Source: Lichtheimia corymbifera B2541
Taxonomy: Eukaryota > Mucoromycota > Mucoromycetes > Mucorales > Lichtheimiaceae
Assembly: GCA_000697475.1 (NCBI GenBank)
Contig: JNEU01000295.1
Span: 1 to 12,250, forward strand
Length of the DNA: 12,250 nt
Direction: 5' to 3'
Shown: piece after piece, positions 8,093 through 12,250 of the stretch
Layout: the number at the start of each line of letters is the position of its first letter
How positions within the stretch are numbered: position 1 is the first letter of the stretch
Program-made: the position numbers and the translations under genes
Notes under the pieces: generated by a model
Seen by the model: the letters and a program-made list of their open reading frames with translations, nothing else
What the model was told of the DNA's origin: nothing
The model's database searches: none

Positions 8093-10557
8093 TTATTTAA
8101 TAAATGGGTGAGTGGTTCTATGCCGGATTACATCACGTTGATAATGAATGTTACGTTGCGCATGAGCTGATCTTCATACGAGATGTTTGCAGATCATAAA
8201 CTGGTTCTTGAAATAAGCTTAGCAGCCGCATACCCAACGTTCAATGGAAGGCTGATATACAGTATCCGTTGTTGGATTTTCTCTACGTTTGCGACGAGCT
8301 TCGCGCCATGCAGCAGCAAAACCCCTTTCCCAAGAACCGGGCTCACGACGATGTACCACGAAATTATGGAATTTGAGGATTAGATCATGGCTATGTCGGT
8401 TCATCATGACATAGACAAGTAAATTGAGACGTGCACGATTATAATGGTACATGTGATTGCGCTTGAGCACTTTCCAATGTGCTTCCATCAGCATGGTGGT
8501 GTTGCCCACTGGGATTCTGCCAGGGACACCACTATGGGCCCACTGTCTCCACGAATCAGGGCTGTACCATTGATCGTATAAATATGTCGATGCATCTGGG
8601 AGGTTGTGTTCATAGCACAAAAGATACATCTCTTCGACGCAGAATTCATATATTTCGTCAGCATTCATGAATGGACGTGGATCTATGATTTAAAAATTAC
8701 TAGCTAGTAAATTTGTATAGGAGTCTACACTCACTGCGCTCGGCCATTGGAATTAAGGGATGCATGGTGTAATGTCGCTTCATCATATTCGTGAACACAC
8801 TGTGTAATTCTGAAGGACACACATGACCATCTCGATTTTCCACCGAAGGAAAGAAATCCTCTTCAATGAACTCAAAGCGTTGCATAAGAGCTGGTAAGTT
8901 GTAATGAGGTGGTCGTTGACTTTTTGTTTGGGAAAGTTTCTGGCCGACTGCTTTAAGCATGTGCCATATGCATAAGCGTAAAGTGTGGTTTTCAAATACT
9001 GTTTCTATCGCTCTCATTTGCGCAGCATCTTTATCAGAGAACATGAATTGAGGATTCATGCCTGCAGCAGACAACGAACGCAAAAAGTCTGTTATGATGA
9101 CGGTTTTCGGTGTGGTTGCATCAGGAGGAGCTCGAGTAGTATCAACCAATAAATAGGCCACTGGGTACCCAGCACCATTTACGTTGGCAAGTACAACAAA
9201 AAGTTCATGGTTTTGTCGATTGGTTTTGTATGTGGAATCGATATAAAACTCTTGCACCAAGTCATTTCGTAAGCAAAGCACGTTGCACAATGGTGTCAGG
9301 AAAGCGGAAGCATTCAAATTATGTTCTTGCACATTAGGAATCTAGAATTTTTATTTTTATGCTTAAAACCCCATTTACAGCTACCACACACTACTCTATA
9401 TTGTATAAGACCATAGCTTAAAAAAAAACAAGCTGGTTATCAATACCCGTAGTATCAAACTTACCTCAGACAGACCCTTGCTTCGATATTGGCGTACAAG
9501 TAATCTGCATGACTGTAATGGATCCTTGTTCAACCACCATTCACGTTGGAAAGCTACATTCTACCAGTATCCAACTCTAGACGGAGACACATATTCGTCA
9601 GGAAATCTTTGATGCAGGCGACGGTACGTTTCAGTGGCACTCGTGCCTTGTTGTGCTTCATGTTGAATAAAGTCAATGGCTTGTTGCGATGTCGGCGTGC
9701 GAGATTCATTCACTTCAGGCAAAGCATGCAAACGATCGTGAACAATGGAGAGCTCCACGACGTTCTCTCTACGATCAATTACTCCCTTCAAGGTTCCTCC
9801 GCATTCAAAAGTATCCATACGGTTGTGAAAACGTTGGAGCTGCTGTTCCGGGATCTGTTGTTGAATGCTGACGTCTTGGCAACAGTATGCTGAAAAATGG
9901 ACCCTGTTGTTCAGCAAAGGCGTACCAACATTTTTGAAAACCCAATGGTAGTCATCGCAACACCCAACATGGCCGATGATGGCTTCTGCAATAAGATAAT
10001 CGTCAAGACCATCTGCCCAATCTCCAAGGCGGATCACCCCATCGAAAAGCTCATCTAGAATATTATCGATGCGACAATACTCGTCTATGAACCATAGTTA
10101 ATGGATGTCTACAACGCGCTGCACTGTGAAACTTACGTAGCTCGATCCGCGCCAACGTGTTCAAAGGGTATCCTTGACCCAAATCATTGAGATCGATCTT
10201 GTCCGCTTCCGTAAAGCGCTAATAGCAACGAATAAAACATACATCAACAATTAATCCATGCAATCCTTTTGAATCCAGTAACAACAATACCATCGCAGGA
10301 GTACGCCGGTCTCAGCAGGTGATACAGGTTTTGTAGGCATCTTGATAGCCCACGAATAGCTCGAAACATCTCGAGGTCTTGCAAGTTGTACAAAAGACCT
10401 TTCCAGCTTCGAAATCGATTCAGTTGTGAGGGATTCTACCTGACAAGATGGTGTTCATCATTGGGTTTTCACTTCTCATGGCTAGTAGGCGAATGTGTAT
10501 ACGAGCATAGGCGTTGAGTGCATGAGCAGCCTTGTTGTTGTTGATGTTGTTGTTCAT
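8093..10557 (-). pseudogene. MULE transposase, multi-exon, with several in-frame stops
   Basis: Proposed start ATG 10557-10555 (MNNNINNNKAAHALNAY). Exons as read: 10557-10291, 10218-10137, 10084-9465, 9341-8735, 8682-8093. Introns: 10290-10219 (GTATTG donor, weakest), 10136-10085 (GTAAGT), 9464-9342 (GTAAGT), 8734-8683 (GTGAGT), all ending in AG and joining in phase. N-terminal zinc-knuckle-like CTTCKTSRCFELF...KTCITC; then FTEADKIDLNDLGQGYP, IDNILDELFDG. The catalytic MULE domain has D in YIDSTYKTN (9239-9237), D in MFSDKDAAQ (9035-9033), CIWH (CxxH), and E in MLMEAHWKVLK (8485-8483). A SWIM-type finger WVCGC...MICKHL closes the domain. In-frame stops: TGA 10422-10420, TGA 10314-10312, TAG 9563-9561, TAA 8221-8219, TGA 8176-8174. 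No frameshift was needed. It would cut and paste elements with matching ends; this copy cannot make full-length protein. Confidence 0.8.
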
Positions 10558-10745
10558 CAAGGTAAGCTATAATAACAGACTGGTTAGAGAATGGCAAAGG
10601 AAGTTGGCATACAGTACTCACATCTAAACAGTGAAGTATAGCGGAAGAAGCAGGGGTCGAAAAAAATTTTCGGAGTCTACCGCGTTTTACACGCGACCCA
10701 GCAACGCCTTTTCTCTACTAGGTCATTCCAAGACACTAGCCAATA
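10558..10745 (-). promoter_or_regulatory. 5' flank of the transposase gene with a candidate leader intron
   Basis: Between the transposase ATG and the right array. GTGAGT at 10621-10616, a CTAAC branch-type site (inside TCTCTAACC) and TTATTATAG ending at 10567 make a well-formed 55-nt intron just upstream of the ATG. No ATG in frame lies in the upstream exon, so it would be a 5' UTR intron. No TATA box was identified; transcription must start near or within the right array. Confidence 0.4.
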
Positions 10746-11032
10746 TTGTCTCTAGGTCAAGTAAAAGTATTATCTGGCTCAAGTCAGAGTATTATCTAGG
10801 TCAAGTAAAAGTATTATCTTGGACAAGTAGAAGTATTATCTTAGACAAGTAAAAGTATTATCTAGGTCAAGTAGAAACATTATCAAAGTCAAGTAAAAGT
10901 ATTATCTAGGTGAAGTGAAAGTGTTATGTAGGTCAAGTAGAAATATTATCTAGGTGAAGTGAAAGTATTATCTAGGCTAAGTAAAAGTTTATTTAGGTCA
11001 AGTGGAAGTATTATCTAGGTCAAGTAAAAAGT
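10746..11032 (-). repeat. 13-copy 22-bp tandem array (right, inverted)
   Basis: About thirteen degenerate copies of ATTATCTAGGTCAAGTAAAAGT, the reverse complement of the left-array unit, mostly 22 bp (some 20-23). This places both arrays in mirror orientation inside the TIRs. The copies are more varied than in the left array. Confidence 0.9.
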
Positions 11033-11162
11033 GTTATATAGGCATGCGATCTCATTTAATAGGTATCACCCTGCCACCTATAAATCACTCTATCGGCTAA
11101 ACTTTTAACTTCTGATCCGTAGTTACCCGAGCGCCCCCACCTGTAAAATTTCAGAAGCGCCT
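10746..11162 (-). repeat. right terminal inverted repeat of the MULE
   Basis: Inverted counterpart of 6578-6979: 22-bp array followed by the unique tip ending in CCTGTAAAATTTCAGAAG (11140-11157). Gap differences and scattered substitutions relative to the left end show the two ends have diverged, so the element is not brand-new. Confidence 0.85.
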
Positions 11163-11171
11163 TTATTTTCC

Positions 11172-11365
11172 GCGTGCTACTGCAGGGTTGAATATTTATC
11201 ACACCCTGGCTTAGACGAATATGGAGATGTAGACCACCCCGCTTTGACCCTAGAAGAAACTCTTCTTCAAGCTGACAATGAAGCTCAATACCAACAGGCC
11301 CATGCTTAATGTGATCACCATTTGTGCTACCACGATTGCCACGTTGCATAACGCTCGCCCTTTAG
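11172..11365 (+). pseudogene. 3' relic of a second, diverged LINE
   Basis: From about 11181 the sequence translates as CRVEYLSHPGLDEYGD, then LEETLLQADNEAQ and ends AHA-TAA at 11307-11309, matching the last 43 residues of LINE ORF2 (5171-5299) with few amino-acid changes but many third-position differences. The 3' UTR match continues through CCACGTTGCATAAC to about 11365, possibly with gaps to about 11391. Only the extreme 3' end is left, as expected of a 5'-truncated LINE insertion or one cut by the adjoining MULE end. No LINE sequence is seen on the far side of the MULE. Confidence 0.85.
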
Positions 11366-11607
11366 CCAATATGCAGCGTTCTACCTTTAAAGATGATATA
11401 ATGTTATTACAAAGCTATTGGGGCTTGAAGAGGATGATGATGACTTTTCACTAAAGATAAAGAGACAGTGTTTGGAGCAGCTTATATACATGCATTGATG
11501 AAAAATAAATAGATAGTGCAAGCGAGATGGATTATTATTTTAATATGTACTCTTCCCTCCTGCTTGGAATAAAGAAGAAACAAAAAAAGAGATGTGTGAT
11601 CAAGAAT
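11366..11607. other. spacer before the putative LTR
   Basis: No supported gene. A short plus-strand frame (11415-11495, LLGLEEDDDDFSLKIKRQ..., ending TGA 11493-11495) has protein-like composition but no start and no recognised family. Confidence 0.3.
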
Positions 11608-11728
11608 TGTCGGTACACTTCTTTACCCTTTTGCTGAGATCACATGATCTTGATACATAATTCCAGTACATTCCTTTTGACACATTACACACGCTGTCAC
11701 AGCTTTCCATCACTTTCCCTTTCCTCTC

Positions 11729-11740
11729 GTTTCTAGAAAC
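11729..11740 (+). promoter_or_regulatory. 12-bp palindrome with TTCTAGAA (heat-shock-element-like)
   Basis: GTTTCTAGAAAC is a perfect palindrome 15 bp upstream of the TATATAAA box; TTCTAGAA recurs at 11935-11942. The TTC-nn-GAA arrangement matches the paired half-sites bound by heat-shock factor, but a full element normally has three or more units, so this is tentative. Confidence 0.3.
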
Positions 11741-11754
11741 ACCACACACACATG

Positions 11755-11762
11755 TATATAAA
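11755..11762 (+). promoter_or_regulatory. TATA box of the putative LTR promoter
   Basis: TATATAAA, followed by an AATAAA 18 bp downstream. Position about 150 bp into the putative LTR fits a U3 promoter. Confidence 0.4.
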
Positions 11763-11895
11763 TGCACTTGGTATTCAAAAATAAAGCATCATCTTTATCT
11801 CCTGTAAAAAGTCATCTCCTATCATTTGTTGCTTTGGCCTTGCTTCGCAGCCATTCTCAACCTCGACAGAATGAAGTTAAGTCATGAGACTGTCG

Positions 11896-11919
11896 TAGGT
11901 CATGTGACCACGTGACCTA
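11896..11919 (+). promoter_or_regulatory. G-box-containing palindrome
   Basis: TAGGTCA (11896-11902) and TGACCTA (11913-11919) are exact inverted arms around TGTGACCACG; the block contains CATGTGAC and CACGTGAC, i.e. overlapping GTCA/TGAC half-sites and a CACGTG core as bound by bHLH or bZIP factors. Confidence 0.35.
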
Positions 11920-12132
11920 GCTTTTGCTCGTTCTTTCTAGAAGCCTTTTCCTTTTGATGCTGGCATTTGCTAGAAGCCCTTTACTAGCACCTTCCACATC
12001 ATTCATAGAATTATAACATTGAACATATATATATCATGAGTATCCTTAACAATAAAGATCATCACTTATTACAGCAATATCAAAAGTATTATCATTGGCC
12101 ACTGATCTAATCAGCCATACGATAACGACAAT

Positions 12133-12146
12133 TGGTAGCTGATGGC
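12133..12146 (+). promoter_or_regulatory. candidate primer-binding site
   Basis: TGGTAGCTGATGGC starts two bases after the putative LTR. Primer-binding sites begin with TGG because they pair with the CCA end of a tRNA. It overlaps the proposed gag ATG at 12142, which is unusual and weakens the call. The tRNA cannot be named from here. Confidence 0.3.
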
Positions 12147-12250
12147 TTTTAATCATCCATCCCCTTTGAACAACCGAGCTTTTCAAGAATACCGTGAACC
12201 GAACCCAGAACCCATTGAATTATCTGACGACGAATCTCAAGATACGAATC
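12142..12250 (+). CDS. gag-like or hypothetical protein, N-terminal part
   Basis: The frame is open from ATG 12142 to the window end (36 codons). It starts MAFNHPSPLNNRAFQEYREP and continues with PIELSDDES, an Ile-x-Leu core followed by acidic residues that resembles a SUMO-interacting motif. The position just after the putative LTR suggests gag, but the sequence itself is not diagnostic and it could be an unrelated gene. The rest lies outside the window. Confidence 0.4.
   Translation, partial: MAFNHPSPLNNRAFQEYREPNPEPIELSDDESQDTN

Larger units (their letters stand above)
6578..11162 (-). mobile_element. Mutator-like (MULE) DNA transposon, about 4.6 kb
   Basis: The ends are related inverted repeats: the left tip (CTTCTGAAATTTTACAGGTG from 6583) matches the reverse complement of the right tip ending near 11157, and the match continues through a 140-bp tip into tandem arrays. 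The internal gene on the minus strand encodes a MULE-type transposase. The outermost bases are uncertain by a few positions. I could not find the expected 8-11-bp target duplication (left flank ACTGCAATA, right flank TTTATTTTC), so one end may have been altered or rearranged. The right end abuts a LINE relic. Confidence 0.85.
11608..12130 (+). mobile_element. putative 5' LTR of an LTR retrotransposon
   Basis: The segment starts TGTCG (11608-11612) and ends CGACA (12126-12130), a short perfect inverted repeat of the TG...CA kind. Inside are a TATATAAA box (11755-11762) and AATAAA signals (11780-11785 and 12051-12056), consistent with U3-R-U5 order. TGG, the usual first bases of a tRNA primer-binding site, follows two bases after the end. 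The 523-bp size is normal for an LTR. The second LTR would lie outside the window, so the call rests on these features only. Confidence 0.4.

Noticed and set aside
9546..9893. Plus-strand ORFs opposite the transposase exon
   Set aside because: Antisense shadows of the exon encoding the region before the catalytic domain.
10407..10439. 33-nt intron removing the TGA at 10420-10422
   Set aside because: A GTAGAA donor and an AAG acceptor exist, but the intron would be shorter than any other here, and the frame continues cleanly across the TGA.
10631..10852. 73-codon plus-strand ORF near the right array
   Set aside because: Most of it is translation of the 22-bp tandem repeats.
11056..11349. 97-codon minus-strand ORF
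   Set aside because: It runs across the MULE end and the antisense of the LINE relic, joining two unrelated elements.

Overview
The window looks like a repeat-rich stretch of a fungal nuclear genome, probably an early-diverging (Mucoromycota-type) fungus. This rests on the short introns (about 50-125 nt) with GTAAGT/GTGAGT donors in the transposase gene, the cysteine-rich N-terminus of that transposase, and a LINE with two overlapping ORFs. No host gene is clearly recognisable; almost everything assignable is a mobile element or a relic of one.

Layout: 1-640 is a leader-like region with no convincing gene. 641-5475 is a LINE (non-LTR retrotransposon). Its ORF1 is intact (coiled coil plus RRM-like domain) and overlaps ORF2 by ATGA. 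ORF2 (endonuclease, reverse transcriptase, C-terminal Cys/His knuckle) is broken by one in-frame TGA and by a 7-bp tandem duplication that shifts the frame. Directly in the LINE tail sits an 890-bp fold-back element (5478-6367) flanked by TA. Its two 368-bp arms are about 98% identical by eye and each carries the same 82-codon ORF.

From about 6578 to 11162 lies a complete-looking Mutator-like (MULE) DNA transposon. Each end has a roughly 400-bp terminal inverted repeat made of a 140-bp unique tip plus a 12-13 copy array of a 22-bp unit, the two arrays facing each other. Inside, on the minus strand, is a multi-exon MULE transposase gene that I could assemble from short introns: N-terminal Cys motif, catalytic D-D-E domain with CxxH, and a SWIM zinc finger. 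A further open stretch with a 34-threonine run and a short heptad-like segment is either its last exon or a second protein. It has several in-frame stops but no frameshift that I could find.

To the right of the MULE is a 3' relic of a second, diverged LINE (about 11172-11365). It is followed by what looks like the 5' LTR of an LTR retrotransposon (11608-12130, TGTCG...CGACA ends, TATA box, candidate primer-binding site) and the first 36 codons of a gag-like ORF running off the window.

The elements are not a cooperating operon. They are a nested or adjacent set of insertions of different ages. The strongest material for a second look is the MULE with its inverted 22-bp arrays and stop-riddled but frame-preserving transposase, and the fold-back element with twin ORFs.
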